A DNA stretch of 64,000 nt from contig CABVRQ010000005.1 in NCBI GenBank assembly GCA_902500695.1, positions 1 to 64,000 of the forward strand, given 5' to 3'. The first letter of the stretch is position 1; every line of letters begins with the position of its first letter. A program made the position numbers and the translations under genes. Source of the DNA: an uncultured Nitrospira sp. (GTDB lineage Bacteria; Nitrospirota; Nitrospiria; Nitrospirales; UBA8639). This document shows positions 63,887-64,000 of the stretch, piece after piece. Under the pieces are notes generated by a model, which made no database searches, was not told where the DNA came from, and saw only the letters and a program-made list of their open reading frames with translations.

Positions 63887-64000
63887 ATGAGGGTTTCGTC
63901 GGCGAGCGAAAGAGCATGGGAAAAGATGGTTCGTTTCGGAGTGGGAGTATTTTTTCTGGTTACGTTACCGCTTTCCAATGGTTGGGCTCAGTCAGACCAG
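63887..64000 (+). CDS. Start of an exported protein, partial
   Basis: The first 38 codons of a gene that continues past the right edge. GGAGG lies just before the ATG at 63887. The peptide (MRVSSASERAWEKMVRFGVG then VFFLVTLPLSNGWAQSDQ) is a signal peptide with a cut site after GWA. Nothing else can be said about its function. Confidence 0.75.
   Translation, partial: MRVSSASERAWEKMVRFGVGVFFLVTLPLSNGWAQSDQ

Overview
The window reads as chromosome of a Gram-negative bacterium of the phylum Nitrospirota, probably a Nitrospira-like lineage. This is inference from gene content: a complete bacterial proteasome cluster whose modifier is of the UBact type (Pup-like, ending in -RTGE), an SmbP-like metal-binding lipoprotein, LptF/LptG lipopolysaccharide export, and many secreted lipoproteins. 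Most genes have clear AGGAGG-type ribosome binding sites. I see no tRNA, rRNA, CRISPR array or intact insertion sequence.

Layout. 0-5 kb: a metal-handling edge (HMA copper chaperone, an ECF sigma factor with a Cys-rich tail) separated by a palindromic repeat, then deoC, a coiled-coil protein and an aldo/keto reductase. 5-14 kb: accessory genes (PAS/Zn protein, Lys-rich protein, CBS protein, alcohol dehydrogenase, HEAT protein, SemiSWEET, a decayed MFS transporter, YnfA, a 30-residue basic protein, a DUF1326 and DUF2182 pair). 14-22 kb: glgC, glutathione peroxidase, RhlE-type helicase, SmbP-like lipoprotein, FKBP isomerase, a sulfite-oxidase-like protein and an enolase-superfamily epimerase. 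22.5-27.7 kb: an envelope proteolysis set (two M16 proteins, an M48 lipoprotein, a BNR-repeat lipoprotein).

27.8-37.7 kb is the protein-turnover region: an unusual ClpX, an RRM protein, then the proteasome ATPase, dop, an AT-rich methyltransferase that looks inserted, the UBact modifier, prcB, prcA and pafA. This is a full tagging and degradation pathway: PafA ligates the modifier, Dop removes it, the ATPase unfolds the substrate and PrcAB degrades it. 37.7-45 kb is a more AT-rich block with a three-gene RND efflux system that looks acquired. 45.6-55.3 kb: M20 amidohydrolase, UDP-glucuronate decarboxylase, a Tat-exported molybdoenzyme, and a guaB-guaA-rluB-aspS run on the minus strand. 55.5-64 kb: a 980-residue NHL-repeat protein, cspA, lptF-lptG, a FliA-type sigma factor and a SleB-type hydrolase.

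The most interesting regulatory finds are RNA devices: a c-di-GMP-I riboswitch followed by an intrinsic terminator ahead of the FliA-type sigma gene, and an intrinsic terminator inside the leader of cspA downstream of a good promoter, suggesting attenuation. Two families of long terminal-inverted-repeat palindromes also occur (two copies of one, one copy of the other).
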